A DNA stretch of 64,000 nt, from positions 682,001 to 746,000 of the forward strand of contig WTXD01000007.1 of assembly GCA_022496205.1 (NCBI GenBank). The letters are read 5' to 3'. The translations under genes were made by a program, and so were the position numbers. This DNA comes from Gloeopeniophorella convolvens. Lineage: Eukaryota; Basidiomycota; Agaricomycetes; Russulales. The notes under the pieces are model-generated. The model made no database searches, was not told the origin of the DNA, and worked only from the letters and a program-made list of their open reading frames with translations. Below, piece after piece: positions 24,501 to 36,699 of this stretch; within the stretch, counting starts at the first letter, position 1, and every line of letters starts with the position of its first letter.

Positions 24501-25955
24501 GTCTATCTTGCCCTGAGCACAGACCTTCCGGAACTCCTCGAAGACAACCCGGGCTCCTTCGACGTCGTTGAGCGATGTGTATACGTCCAGCAGGCGTGCA
24601 TACACGGCTGCGCGCGTAGCCATACCGCGTTTCTCAAGGTGGGAAAATACGCGAATGGCTTGCTTGATGCTCTGGTGGCGCACACAGCAGTCGAGGAGTT
24701 GCAGATGCACCGACATGGGGAGATAGATGTTACGCTGAACGGAGGCCGAGACGAAGAGCTTGAATGCGGAATCGAAGTTCTGTTCGGCGCGTACGGCTGC
24801 AATGCGCTGCTGGTCGACGAAATCTTCCGAGTGGTCGCTGAATCCCAAAGCATGCCGCTTCTCGATGCGCGAGGACGCGCTCTTGACGATTCGGTGTACT
24901 TCTTCATCGCGCGTGGCCAACAGGGAGATGAGGGTCGAATACGTCCGGTAATCCGGCATGATGGAGCGCGTGATCATGTCATTGTAAGCCTGCAGAATCT
25001 CCGTGGGTTGCTCGTTGGGTTGACGAAGAGAAATAAGGCCAGCAATGACTGCATTCCAATCATCAACTGTTGAGGCGTAGTTGGGCTGTCGTAGCTCCAC
25101 GAGTCGTGCCCGGACCTGGAAAGGATCCTGGGCCTGCGGTAGCGACGAAAGGGAGGACGAGCGTGAACGCTTGCCGGGAGACTTGGTGCCGAGATCTGGG
25201 GGGAGAACCGTTTGGGGATGAGCTGGGTCTGTGGGATCCGCAGGGGCGACAGGACGAGGAGGGGGGAGTTCGTTATCCGAAGGACCAGAGACAGACACCG
25301 TGGAAGCCGTAGAGTTGCGACGAGTGAGACGAGGGGTCGAGGGGCGAGAAGAGAGCTCGACATCTTCCGCAAGGTCCTCTGGGCGCGAAGGGCCTGCAAA
25401 AGCGTGGTGGAGACGTGCATGTTGCTGAACTGCCTGCAATACACCAAAGCTCTCCGCGCGCTGGGCAGTCGCAACGGCATCCGACCCAAGCGAAAAGCTG
25501 TGACTCCGGCTACGCGTCTTCCGCGGAACGCGGCCCGACTTGATGACAGGTTGAACCAACACAGGGCGAGACTCGTCGTTCTCATCTGCGTAAGTGATGC
25601 TAGCGTCGGCTGAGGATGCGTTTGCCTGGGCTATGGCACGGCCTGGTCCCTGGTGGATTCTGTTAATTAACTGGAAGATGAGAGGCTGTGCCGCATGACT
25701 CACTGTGTACCCCGCATAGAACCTGCTACCAGCATGGTACCTGGCGCCCCCTCCTGCACCAGCATGCCCATTGCCCCAGCCCGAAGAACCAGTGGTGTTG
25801 TTCCAGGAGGCTAGGCCAGGCGACGATGATTGGGAGGTGCTGCTGCCGGTTTGAAAACCAAGGACATTGCGAAGCGTGTGACCGGCTTGGTTCTGTGCCG
25901 CGGCAACCGCGCGGGTTGTGTGGTGTAGTATGTGGTTAGCTACCTGCGGTAGCAT
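21551..25955 (-). CDS. Large pentatricopeptide-repeat (PPR) protein
   Basis: PPR proteins bind single-stranded organellar RNA and act in mitochondrial RNA processing or translation. Exons (minus) 25955-22428, 22377-21865, 21811-21551 join in phase to about 1,433 residues. The N-terminus is basic and Ala/Gln-rich (MLPQVANHILHHTTRAVAAA), compatible with a mitochondrial presequence. From about residue 300 on there are many degenerate 35-residue helical pairs. The clearest are YNTTISKLAKARKAEYALEL (followed by FNDMKKSGLTP), ITYGAVIAACCRVGDSVSAE and VTYEALINVLVTLRRTDLIP. A 54-nt segment near 25660-25713 could be an in-frame intron. The 3' end is uncertain because a possible 40-nt intron at about 21680-21720 would shift the frame and end the protein earlier. 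It resembles fungal proteins annotated as mitochondrial group I intron splicing factors or plain PPR proteins. Confidence 0.85.
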
Positions 25956-26248
25956 GCTCGCGGAGGCTGGTCAGGCGCAGCCTAAGGAAAGAGATGAAAG
26001 CGCGACGGCGCCAGTGGGGGTGGCTGAAAGCCTGGAAGATGAGGGGTAAAAGTAAGGACGTGGGATGACGAGATGCCGCCCAGACGCGTCAACCCAACGC
26101 ATCAAAAAATGCCCGGGCATTCCCGCCGCGGGTTTACCCGACGCGCGCCCCGTCGTCTTGGGGAACAGAGATAACCCGGGCTTCCTAAGCAGCCATTAAA
26201 TATTTAAATATATATCTAAGCACAGGTCCACAACATGTCAATCTACGA

Positions 26249-28318
26249 TCAGTCCAGTCGTGCCTCTTTGCCGCCCTTGTGCTGTGGTGCATAGTTGTCT
26301 TCGTCCAGGAAGAGTCTCTTGATCACCCAGAATACTCCCAGAACACCTACGCCAAAGAAGCCCAGCGTGGCCCATGGATGGTTGCTCACCATATTCTCGA
26401 TAGCAATAAGCTTATTGTTCAAGTACTGTGTAAACTCGAGTTAGGGGGTATCAGCACAGAGCACGGAGGGACTTACCCGAGCGATGCGCTCAACAACATT
26501 TTCCGAGTGCCGCGCGCGCAAGGTACCCTTCATGGCATCGCCAAGAGTAGGGAGCACGACCGTGCTGTCGAGAGTGATGCGACTGCCTGCCTTGCTGGTA
26601 TCGAAGTATACCAACTTCTGCGACGGACGTCAGCAACACGGACAAAATGTCTTACGTCCTGACGCACTGAATGGTCCGTGATGACAACCTCCCCAGGACC
26701 CTGGATGCCATACATACTCTTGAGCCAGCTCGCCCAACGTTCTTGATCCATCCATGTAAAGACAACGTGGCGCGCCCCCTTCATCGGGGCATACAGCGTC
26801 TCCCCGTTACTGCGCCACTCGCTGGCAAGCTTGCGAACAGTTTCGACGATGCGGTCATGCTGCGAGCCGGAAGCAGGAACAGACACGAGAACAACAAGAG
26901 GCTCGCTCTCCGCCTTCATGACGTCCTGGAACGAACCATCTCCAAGTTCCATGGCTGTCGGTAAACGGTATGCCTGCAACCATTTGCCCAGTTCCTTAGA
27001 GGTTTTTCGAGCGTCAAATAGAAGTTGTGCAGCGGCACTGTCGGCACCGTCCTTCACTGCAACCAACGCAAAGTCGGATGTGACAGGGATAGAGAAGTGT
27101 TTGAAGAGCTCAGGGGAGCTGGACGTGTAAATAGGCGGCGAGCCTAACAGTGGCCGCGCGGCCAACGAAAGAGCGGCCTATAGACTTCTGAGTGAATCGT
27201 GGACTAACGGCAAAAAATGTCGACGTACGGGCACGGATCCGCCTTGCTTGTGCAGAAAGAGGTAGAAGACAGCGTTGTCTTTCACGGTCTGCTCGAAGTT
27301 TGCAAACTGCAACTCCTGGAAAAGCCTAGAGCTGATTCAGTATCGTTTCTCGGGTACGATCGTTGGCTGGTGACCCACGGCTTGGTTGCCCGTTCAACCC
27401 AGCCCTTCATCGGCTCGAGTTTTCGATTCCCCGCGTACTCCGTCTTCGTTCCCGAGGCAGGATAGAAGAATAACATCGGGAAGCCAGTCACGCCCTGCGA
27501 TGAACACAGAGACTTGTGATCGTCGCAGTTCACCTCCGCGACTGTCACTCTATGTTGCAGTTCCTCTGCAAGCTTGATCCACGTCGGCGCCAGCTTCTTA
27601 CAATGTCCACACCTGCTTGGTGTCAGCCTTCATCAGAATCAGAATGAGATAGACCGACGCACCATGGCGCGAAGAACTTTACAAAAACGTCTCCATCTGC
27701 AATCACACTTTGAAACGTCTCCGGCGTCAGTGCAAGGACCTCGCCATGCGGATTCCGCTCAGCGTGTGGCGTTTGCATATCGTGCTCCAGCAATTCTGGT
27801 GGTGGGGCCTGGCGCACGGGTTCGGACACCCCGGTTTGTTCTTTAAGGAACTCAACGAGACGCTCGTGGCTACGTGCGCCGTTGAAAGTGATCTTGAATG
27901 CACCATCATGGTAAAGGTTCATCTGAGGGTAACCGTTGACTCCGTTTGCGCTACACAGGTCTGTTGGATGCGTTGGTACAAATGAGTGCTTGGAAATGGA
28001 ATGAGACGCACCCCCGTGCACGACGCAATTCACTTGCGCCAAATTCACTTTGGAGCCTGCATAATCTTCCACGAGTTCATCCCACGTCGGCGCGAACTCT
28101 CGACAGTGATGGCAGTAAGGAGAGAAGTGCTCGATCAACCTACAAAGACATTAATGATACAAACTGAAGGGTACGTGTCAAGTGACGTACCAGTAGCCCG
28201 AGGCAATGCTATCATTGAATGTGTCAGGTGCCAGTAACTTGTGCTCTGCGCTTTGCACGGGGAGCGCAAAAGCGAGAGAGGCGATGAGGAGAGAGAGGGG
28301 GAGCCGAGATGGCCACAT
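26249..28318 (-). CDS. Membrane-anchored protein disulfide isomerase-like protein
   Basis: An ER oxidoreductase with thioredoxin domains. Eight exons (minus) 28318-28191, 28139-28012, 27960-27663, 27612-27379, 27325-27229, 27177-26656, 26617-26477, 26425-26249 join in phase to 574 residues. Order of parts: signal peptide (MWPSRLPLSLLIASLAFALP); first thioredoxin fold with active site CHHC (FSPYCHHCREFAPTWDEL); second with canonical CGHC (FFAPWCGHCKKLAPTW) and cis-Pro GFP; two redox-inactive thioredoxin-like regions; a membrane helix (WATLGFFGVGVLGVFWVI); then a short charged tail (KRLFLDEDNYAPQHKGGKEA) with Lys residues suited to ER retrieval. The layout recalls yeast Eps1 or animal TMX-type PDIs, so a role in folding or quality control of membrane proteins is inferred. 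It is divergent with CGI121 on the plus strand, about 140 bp away. Confidence 0.9.
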
Positions 28319-28455
28319 TGTGTTCGACTGTGAGTGCCGAGATGGGAGTGTGTGGCAGACCAGCTGCAAGCAGAGCCTCGCTCACTATGTAAGACTGTGC
28401 TGGCCGTGCTGACGCGAGGCGGAATGAAGGCAAGAGATCGTGGGAAGATCAATCA

Positions 28456-29213
28456 ATGGAGAGCTTCGCTTATACGCATTTCTTCTCGACGGTCCATATC
28501 GCACTCTTCAAGCATGTTACAAATGCGGCCGAGCTGAGGGCACGCATTGTACGTGCAAGCACACTAGAGGGCGAAGAGGGCGACGCAGAGCGTGAGGCGG
28601 TCAACTTTGGTTTCGTCGATGCTCGGCTGGTGCGCAAACTCGGTTGCTTCATGTGATGCAGTCTGATTGAGACCCGCACCCAGGTGACAAGTGTATTGCA
28701 CATCCAGACGGCCATCACGCAGGCACTTCTTTCTGCGTCGCAAAACGCTCTCAGAACCAAGACTGTCCACTCGGAGGTCATATGGGCACTCAACCCAAGT
28801 AACAACGTGCGGCACTGTTAACTGATCATTGCATTGGGACTGGTGGACCGACACATTGATCGTTATAGATCACAGAGGCGCTTCGTCGCTACGGAGTGTC
28901 GGACGACAGCACCGCGCTGCTCGTTATCCGGATAGACCCCCTCGACCCGCAAAGTGTCGAGCCGAGGATGAGGGCCGTTGTCCAGGGCACTCTCGTCCCT
29001 TTGTCAGATCTCACAGACCTCACAGATTGGACGGCTGTCAAGAAAGTGGGTAGACCTATGCCGTTGTCCATTCGCGAGTTCACAGTTTATCAGTACAACA
29101 AACTGAATGGAGACGTAGCGATCAAAGAGGCGGGGAAGGATCAAGCCCGTGAGCGTTACTTGATCGATAATATTGTCGTAAGCTCTGTGGCAATGAAGAG
29201 TGTAGCTGCGTGA
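28456..29213 (+). CDS. CGI121: EKC/KEOPS complex subunit CGI121 (TPRKB family)
   Basis: CGI121 binds Bud32 and tRNA in the KEOPS complex that makes t6A37 on ANN-decoding tRNAs and influences telomeres. Exons 28456-28629, 28684-28806, 28869-29045, 29094-29213 join in phase to 197 residues, typical for the family. The sequence shows VHIALFKHVTNAAELR near the start, then AVNFGFVDARLVTSVLHIQT, KTVHSEVIWALNPSNNITEA (family signature: an S-E-...-LNP-N-I-EAL core) and RRYGVSDDSTALLVI. The last intron is 48 nt and in frame, but splicing restores a compact VKKYNKLNGD, so I prefer it. The close divergent start with the PDI-like gene suggests a shared promoter. Confidence 0.85.
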
Positions 29214-29382
29214 ACCAGTACTGGACGAGCCCTCGGCGACCTGGGATGCGTGGTGGGGCCGACCAAGGTATTATTCAAGGGATACTTAGCGGTGCCCAAT
29301 TACGCCGATCACACAGAGTACTGTTCCGTCCGTCGTACACCATGAGAGCAGCCCTGGCATCGCTATATTCAATGTGTTAATA

Positions 29383-31522
29383 TCACAGCTCGTCCTTTCC
29401 GGACTTCCCATCCTCCTCCAGAGGCAAGCACAGGGCAGGTGTCGTCCCGGTGAACAGATACTCGCACTTCTCCAGCTCGGCCACCGTCAAGAGGACGTTC
29501 TCCGTCCCACACGTCAGATGGAGCTTAAGCGGATCGTTAGTGCCTAAAACGAGGGGCGGGTACGATTCGCGCACCTTCACATTCCGCTCTGGACCGTTCC
29601 AGCACCTCGTGCCATGAGCGTACACTTGCTTGGTGTAGTACTCCGGAGAGCCTTCCTCCACTTCCGGTGAGGGGTTCCACGAGTCGAATCTCCTATTAGT
29701 GGTTTGAGTTATGAATAGGCCCCACTCGGCACGACTCTATGCGACGCACCCTAGGCTGAAGGTAGAACCTCCATGCTTTGGTTTCTGCTTTGCTTCCTCA
29801 AACAGGCACACCTCATAGATATAGCTGGAGCATCCCTGAGAAATCTTGACCAAGGAAGTACTATATGAACTTACTCTCCGGTATCCTTCGACAAGCAGGT
29901 GTTATGGAGCTTCTTCCATTCACCCTGCGTTCCGAAGCCTGTGGGATCGAAGAGGTCCTTCAGATCCTCCTGCGCGGTCTCGAGCTCCTTTCGTGCGAGG
30001 TCGAGACTGTGCTCAGCATCGTTGTAAGCTTCTCGCGCTCGAGTTGCCTCTGTCGCGGCTGATATCAGATCATGCACACCGCTCAAAGAGTAAGCCGGAC
30101 CTGCTGCAGCGCTGGAAGTGCCCTTAATGATCTTAAGGCCTTGCAACCAGGATACAAGGGTGTCACGGAGGGCCTCGTATTGGGGGACTAATGAGTCGGG
30201 GAGGTATGCTTTGACGTCGTATACTACAGGAATTACTGTCTGTGCGCCATGTTGGTGGGTAGACTTACAGAGAGATTCAGCATCGCCATTGGTAGCGAAC
30301 GTGTCGTGCTCCATCAACAAGGAGACATGATCCGTGTTGAGTAATCCGTCGAGCTGATGCTCAAGTTGGAGGGCAGTCCATGCGCCTTCTTCCAGCTCCT
30401 CTTTCTCCTCCTCCTTAGCAGGCGCGGCTTCGTCCTCGTCACTTCCCTCCTCGCTCTCGGCTTCGCCGATGTGCGGTAGGCCCGCAAGGTATTCCCAGCC
30501 ACGTACGGCCTCAAGGACAGCCATGTCTTGGTAATTCGGATTGTAGCCGCGACGGAGCGCATCAAGGATGTCGCCCAGCTGCTTCTCGCGTTCCAAATGC
30601 TTCTTATGTTCGCGCTGGAGCGACTTGAGCGCATTGTGATGCGTGATAATGGACGTATATAAGGCTAAAGAAGACATAGCGTTACTGGTTAAGCACTGAC
30701 AGACGAAACTTGGGAGACATACGCGACTTCTTCTTCTGCTCGAGAACTTCAGCGGAGAGTGACTCCGTACGGTCAACGATATCTATCAGATATTAGTGGG
30801 TAGCTTTCGACGTGCAGCAACGCCAACTTACTTTTCAACCGAGCCACCTCCTTCTCGCGCACTGCTATCTCTTTCTCAGACTTCTCAATCTCGGCTTCCA
30901 GTCGCTTCTTCTCCTTCTGCGCGAATGCGATGTATGTCGAACGTATTTTGGAGCCCTGGGTCCGGAATCAGGGTGTGAAGTCGTCGCAGATACCTTGGGG
31001 TTCCTTACCGTCTTCCGCAGCTTGCGCACGGCCTCTTGCTCCTTGCGGTGCGCCTCGCCGACTTCAGCGCACGTGTTTGTACACACACCAGCAGGTTCGT
31101 CTGATCCGTCGCAGCAGGCAGGCTCTGCACACGCGTCAGCAAACGAACCAGGACACGAGGGGAAGGACGAACCACAAAGACCGTCGTTTACACGCGTGCT
31201 GGGTATGTTTGCACCAATATGGCCGTCGTTCACACAGTAGAATAAGGTGTTCGGGCATGCCCCCGTCCCTGGGCGAGCTAAGAATTGCACGAGCAGAGGC
31301 TTTGCAGGGCATACCAGGCTCGTCGCTACCGTCCTGGCAGTCGCAATAGTCATCATTTACTGCCGCCCAAGGGATGGTCTTGCTACCATCCAGGCACGTC
31401 CAGGTCTTGTCTTTGGGCTGATACTTGGAAACCAAGGAGGGAGGAACGCCATGGGTTTTTGGTGTATCCGCACCCGCAGCGAGGGCCGGTAGTAAGGGAG
31501 CGAGGAGCAGCAAGGGATGCAT
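29383..31522 (-). CDS. GTB1: Glucosidase II beta subunit (PRKCSH/GTB1 family)
   Basis: The beta subunit retains alpha-glucosidase II in the ER and presents glycans through its MRH domain during glucose trimming. Nine exons (minus) 31522-31315, 31268-31173, 31124-31009, 30955-30832, 30782-30723, 30664-30269, 30223-29875, 29824-29750, 29692-29383 join in phase to 577 residues. Parts: signal peptide ([17 protein letters not shown]); two LDLa/PRKCSH repeats ([28 protein letters not shown]); a coiled coil ([20 protein letters not shown]); acidic central region; and a C-terminal MRH domain ([45 protein letters not shown]). The protein ends exactly in KDEL, the ER retrieval signal. Exon 8 uses the acceptor that restores DYIYEVCLF. 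Confidence 0.95.
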
Positions 31523-32106
31523 GGGGAGGGGAGAGTGAAAGGGTAACCTGTGTGCTGCTGAGCTGGCTAGAAATTCCCCTGACGTGGACGCGTTCAATGT
31601 GTTTATCCCTGTTTGTAATTTAGTACCTCGGGATCGGGATGACGGAATGACAATTGCGTGCAGGCGGCTGTCTCGAAGTGCAGCTGGGCCAGTGGTCGTC
31701 TTGTACACGCAAGTACTAGCTCAAAGCTGTGATAGACAACCCCATGTTCCCAGACGGGCATATATGTATGTATTCAACTGCTGTGTGTCGATACCCGCGC
31801 GTGACAATGGCTGCCTCTGTAGGCAATGCCACCTTTGATGAAAGGTTCTCTCGAGGTTTACCTAAAGATATTCACTTAGATTGTACGACACATGTAAACA
31901 CGCCCTGAGATATGCCTAGCAGATGACGTTGATTTGACAACCGTCCGTTGCACCTCAGCTTTTAGAAAAGCCGAAAGGCAAGCAGAAGATTGAAAGCAAG
32001 ACTTGGCCCGGCGTATTCCGGCGGGTCCTAAACAGTTCGGAGACCGCTTCTGGGCGGGAGCGCACACAAACGAAGGACCCGACGTCGACGACAAGGCCCA
32101 CACAAC
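31523..32106. other. Divergent promoter region, GTB1 / eS25
   Basis: No gene seen. Starts diverge at 31522 (minus) and 32107 (plus). Pyrimidine- and purine-rich tracts only. Confidence 0.4.
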
Positions 32107-32631
32107 ATGGTGAGTACAATTTCTTGCTACATATTGGTCCCAGAGCCCTCCGATCGTGTCCATCTACCCTCTCTGAACGCGTTTTCACGGTTATGAGAAG
32201 GAAAGATGGATGGATGGACCAAAGCCCTGCTGGATGTGGACTCGTGCTGATCTCGGTTCGTTAGGCCAAGGCTAAAGCAGCAGCACCCACATCATCGAGT
32301 GGCGGCAAGGCCGCGAAGAAGAAAAAGTGGTCGAAGGGAAAGGTCAAGGATAAGGCGCAGCACGCCGTCACCCTCGACAAGCCTACCTATGATCGCATCC
32401 TGAAGGAAACGCCGGCCTTCCGCTTCATCTCCCAAAGCATCCTCATCGAGCGGCTCAAAATCAACGGCAGTCTCGCCCGTATCGCGATTCGCCATCTCGA
32501 GAAGGAGGGTTTGATCAGGCGCATCGTTCACCACCACGCACAGCTTATCTACAGTGCGTGTCACGTTAAGACGCACAGACCAGTCTGCTGACTTTCTCAA
32601 TGTAGCTCGCTCGACAACGAGCTCCGAATGA
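32107..32631 (+). CDS. RPS25: 40S ribosomal protein eS25
   Basis: A component of the small ribosomal subunit head. Exons 32107-32109, 32265-32553, 32606-32631 give 105 residues. The first exon is the ATG alone, a typical ribosomal-protein layout, followed by a 155-nt intron. The protein reads [15 protein letters not shown], a Lys-rich stretch ([17 protein letters not shown]), then [40 protein letters not shown] and QLIYTRSTTSSE, an unmistakable eS25 winged-helix protein of normal length. Confidence 0.96.
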
Positions 32632-33863
32632 GTGTTGTGCTTTGTTTCATATCATATGCCCACCGTGCACGAGTCCATGTATACGCATACAGCCAAAATC
32701 ATTATGCTATGACCGCCACAACGCCTAAGAACCCATCTTACCCTCAGGTAGGTGAGACTAGCGAACTGAGGGGTGTAGTCACGACTGTGCGAGTATGACG
32801 AGGAACGTATGACAGCTAGCTCAACAGCTTGTTAGTCAACCACAACCAGAACCCGAGTGAATCTGAAACCTCGGGGTGTACCACTAAATCTCCGCGTTCG
32901 ACTTGTGATCATACCTGCTTCTGTTTCCATTTTTTATCTACACTAAGACATTGGCTGTATACAACATCCACGTTTGAGCACAAGGGAGAGCGACTGTGCT
33001 GCTCTGGGTCTGTTTATTGGAGTAGGCTGTATGTACTCGACATGCGGCAGGTCACCGGCCTATATGCGGCACGCTATACAAACAGGGCACTGGACATGGA
33101 TCTGACATGTGCAGAGCGATCGCTTTCTAGACATTACCCTTTCGCGCGCACATCATAAGTAGTCACTAGTCAAATCCCGCTGAAGCTGAGGCCGGTGCAT
33201 AAGTACAGTGCACCCGCGGAGACTACCGCGCCATCAGCATCAGTAGCTACAGGTACTTAGCCACACAGATAAAGTTGGCCCTTGCGGCCGCCATGTTATG
33301 CATTTATCAGCATCATTTCATTTCTCGTCCCATCTCCCCGTTGCGCCCGCGCGCGCGGCCCAATCGCAGGAGCCCGGCGCCGCGATGGGCACTGCACCCG
33401 CGTGCCTGCTTCGCGATTCATATCCGGTGCTGTTGGGAACAAGGGCGCACGTACGCCATCGCGGCGCACGGGTCCATCGATCCGCCCCACACGGCAGACA
33501 TGACATGCGCGCCCGGGCGCCGCGCCAGTGTGCGTGTATGCTGTATGTATGTATGTGTATTGCGCTGGACTGGACTTGACTGGACTGGACCGGGCCATAC
33601 GAGTACGAGTACTTATATATTGAGTATTGAGTAGGTGTACAACATGCACGCATGCATTTGGGATGCATCAAAAAAGGAAGACTGGACAGTAGGAAAGGGA
33701 GACGGGACGGGCGGCGTGGCGGGGCGAGATCGAGAGCAGCAGGGGTGGGTGTGCGAGGGCCTCGCGGGCGTGAGAGCGCGCGGCGGGAAGGAGGAGGGCG
33801 GGAGGCGATCATGCAATGCGACGGGAATGACGGCAGGCAAACGGGCAACGGGCGCCGCGTGCG
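32632..33863. other. Intergenic with simple repeats
   Basis: No supportable gene. From about 33530 to 33640 there are short tandem motifs (TGTA/TATG units, then repeated CTGGA/TTGAC units). The rest is unremarkable. Candidate frames near 33300-34160 are shadows or antisense to the cyclin gene. Confidence 0.4.
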
Positions 33864-35198
33864 CTACCGCGCGCGCGCGTACGGGCTCGCCATGCGCGCG
33901 TCGCCCTCGTCGTCGTCGTCGACCATGCTCTCCGCGTCGTCGCCGCCCCCGCGCTCGCTCCACGCAGGGCGCACCGTCGGCTCGTCGTCCGTGCTCCCCT
34001 CGTCGCCGCCGCCGTCCGTGCTCTCCGTCTCCGCCTCCGAGACCGACGCCGCGCGCGACGAGTACGCCGATGCGAGCGACGCGGACGACGTGTGGTGCGC
34101 GAGCGCGAGCGAGGGCCGCATCTGCGGCGTGCGGGGCCCGTCGGCGTCGAAGCCCGTGTAGGGCAGACCCATGATCGTCACCGGGACGTCTGGGTTGGGG
34201 CGCTGCAGCGGCCGGTCGTGCTGCACGGCGAAGATGCGCGTGGCATAGCGCTGCATCTCCTCGGTGGAGATCGTGAGGCGGAAGTCGTTCAGGACGAGGA
34301 ACTGGAGCTCGAGCTGGTTGAGCTCGTGCTGCGGGAGGCCGCCGACCTGGAGGGGGAGGATCTATGATCAGGAGGGAGACGCGGAGTGAGTGCGGGTTCT
34401 GGAACGTACCTTTGCGTAGCGAGAGTTTGTGTAAAACACGTCGGAGAAAAACTTGGATGCGACGGTCACACCGGCTATGATGAGGCGATGAATGTTGTGT
34501 TTATCGATGAAGAGATGGGAGCCAGTGGCTTCCTTGGAGATGTGGGCCATGCGATCAAAATAGACGAGGAGGGAGATGAAGACCTCGTTGGTGGTCGGGC
34601 AGTATTTGAGGATGCGGTAGAGGTAGCTCTCGATGGTGATTTGGGGTATATTACGAGCTTGGAAGGAGTAGGCGGGGTAGGGCATACAAAGGGCCTTGCG
34701 GGAAGCGGTGAGGAGGGACGGCCAGATGGAGGTGCGGGAGTTGCGCTCCCAGTCCTCTGTGGCTGGCAGTTTGGGGGGAGGGGTCATTGGGCGCCGGTCT
34801 TCCTCCGGACGCATATTGGCCTCAGCGACCTGGGTGAGGAGGTCGGCGACGAGGCGGAGGAGATCCTGAGTGGGGACCTCATGGAAATTAAAAGCGGGGA
34901 CGGAGCGAGCGGGAGACGGTAGGTGAGGATAGGTCTGGGACTGCGAGGGGTGACGGTGGAGGGCGGCCGTGGAGAAGGAAGAGGACGAGGACGAGGAGGA
35001 AGAGGTGGATGGGAAGGCGGAATGGGGGTGTGGCTGAGCGATGACCTGGGCAGGCGGGGCGGGGAGGGAGATGCGGGTATGCTGGGCGGAGGGAGCTGGC
35101 TCGGGGGCGGATCTGCGCGCCGACTCGTGGCGCTGGATGGGCGGGGGTGGAGGCGGAGAGCCGGGGTAGATGAGCTGGGGATGTTCGAGGGCGAGCAT
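33864..35198 (-). CDS. Pho80-like (PCL) cyclin
   Basis: Cyclins of the Pho80 group pair with Pho85-type kinases to control phosphate response, polarity and metabolism. Exons (minus) 35198-34410 and 34361-33864 join in phase (the donor follows SRYAK) to 428 residues. The N-terminal part is Pro/Ser-rich, then about residues 185-310 form the cyclin box: ITIESYLYRILKYCPTTNEV, FISLLVYFDRMA, HRLIIAGVTVASKFFSDVFY (NS)RYAK, VGGLPQHELNQLELQFLVLN, DFRLTISTEEMQRYA. These match the Pho80/PCL Pfam cyclin signature. The C-terminal tail is Ser/Asp-rich and probably disordered. The partner kinase is not in the window. Confidence 0.9.
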
Positions 35199-36168
35199 GG
35201 TGGAGTTGAGGCTTGGCTCGGGTCGTGTCTGTGGCAGGCGCGGCGGGGCCGTGCGTTTTTAGCTTAAGTATGATATCAACCCACGCAAAGCAAAGGGCAG
35301 CCAAAGGCAACCAAAGGGCAAATAAGAAAAAAAGCGAGGCGAGGCGAACCCGCAGACGCGTGAAACATAAGCACCACGTGCTCCTCTCTTGATCCACAAA
35401 CTCCCCACTCCCACCCACAGCACAGCGGCCACACCCCGTCGCCCCGCTCGGGAGCCTCCCTCAGTCGGCTCGCTGAGTACCCGCCGACGCCATGCTTCCT
35501 GTCCAAGGCTGCACGTTCCTAGTAAAGTCCCGCTCTGCTCTCCTCCGGGATTCTCCTCCACGGGCGCTCCGCTCCGGACGCGGTGGCGGTTCGCACACGT
35601 TTGGCTACATACCATAGCCCCGCCCTGCCTCGACCAACGCTTTCCTCCATCCCATATCCATCCCGGGCCACACAATTCACTCGCCGCCCCCTTCTTCTCA
35701 GCATCCCCCTCTCACACGTGCACCGCGCTCTGCGGCGCCGGTTGGCAACGTTCCTTAATTCGGCTGCCCTCCCGATGCTTCGCTTCGTGCCACCCCGATA
35801 GCGTCCCGCCCTGGTAATCGCCTTCACCTTTCGCCTCGCCGCGCTCCTCGCGATCCCCACTGATTCCTAATCACCCGGACCCAACTTACCCGTACGAGGC
35901 GCATGCTATCACGCTGACTCATCCCGTGCGGAGGTCTCGCAAAGCCTCTTCCCAGCGAGGCCACCGGCGACCGCGGCCAGCCATATGATTGCTGCGCTCT
36001 CTGTGCACCCGCCTTCTGCGCTGCCGTAGACCCACTTCGCGAACACTGCCACCCAGCCCCATCCGCCACGGCACTGCCCTTTCGAGCGCCGAACTTGAGT
36101 CCCACCTCAAACGCCAGCCAACCGCGGGCCCCCGATCCCGTGCGCATCGTACGCATGCTTGTAAGTAC
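35199..36168. other. No supportable gene
   Basis: Upstream of the cyclin. Several overlapping Pro/Arg-rich frames of 70-175 codons occur on both strands, as expected by chance in GC-rich DNA. None shows motifs or a splice pattern. Confidence 0.35.
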
Positions 36169-36495
36169 CTACGCCTGCGTACATACCGCCGGCGCGAGCC
36201 TGGAGAGGCGCTGCACTGGCGAGGCCGCTCCGGGCTCGTGCGTTGGCTCTGAGTTCGAAGGCCCGGGGCGCTTTGTGTTTTGAGGCGGCCCCTGGATCTC
36301 CTCGACGACGTCGTCAACGTCACTGGCTTCTCCGTCAGAAGGTCGCGTATACGGAGCATCGAAAGCGGCAATGTTGCCGCCTTCCCCGTCTGTGGTCCCA
36401 TCTCCACCGATCCCTTGTGGCCACGGATCGCGGTCAGCCTGGTTTCCACGAGCCCTGGGTCGACTACGGTGCTTGTAATCGTTCCGCTCGATCAA
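36169..36495 (-). CDS. Uncertain ORF with acidic segment
   Basis: A minus-strand frame reads HRSRPRARGNQADRDPWPQG, DAPYTRPSDGEASDVDDVVE, QGPPQNTKRPGPSNSEPT to a stop. The acidic SDGEASDVDDVVEEIQ followed by a basic TKRP looks protein-like, but there is no in-frame ATG. A real gene would need an upstream exon, possibly one starting MITFVHRDGGKGDEDHD near 36637. Function unknown, and it may be chance. Confidence 0.22.
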   Translation of the reverse strand: MIERNDYKHRSRPRARGNQADRDPWPQGIGGDGTTDGEGGNIAAFDAPYTRPSDGEASDVDDVVEEIQGPPQNTKRPGPSNSEPTHEPGAASPVQRLSRLAPAVCTQA

Positions 36496-36699
36496 CGCGA
36501 TAAACCTCAGCAGGATTAATTATGTAGGTGGCGTGCATGATCGTCGCCTGGGAGCGGTGATTGGGCCATGCTGCTGGAGTGACGTCGTGATCTTCGTCTC
36601 CCTTCCCGCCATCCCGATGAACGAAGGTTATCATAGCCTCACACGTGTCTGGCCGCGCACGGTCGTCTGCTGATCGGGCCACGCACACTCTGTGAGTCT

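Noticed and set aside
35389..35817. 142-codon plus-strand frame upstream of the cyclin
   Set aside because: Pro/Arg/Ser composition typical of chance frames in GC-rich DNA, no motifs.
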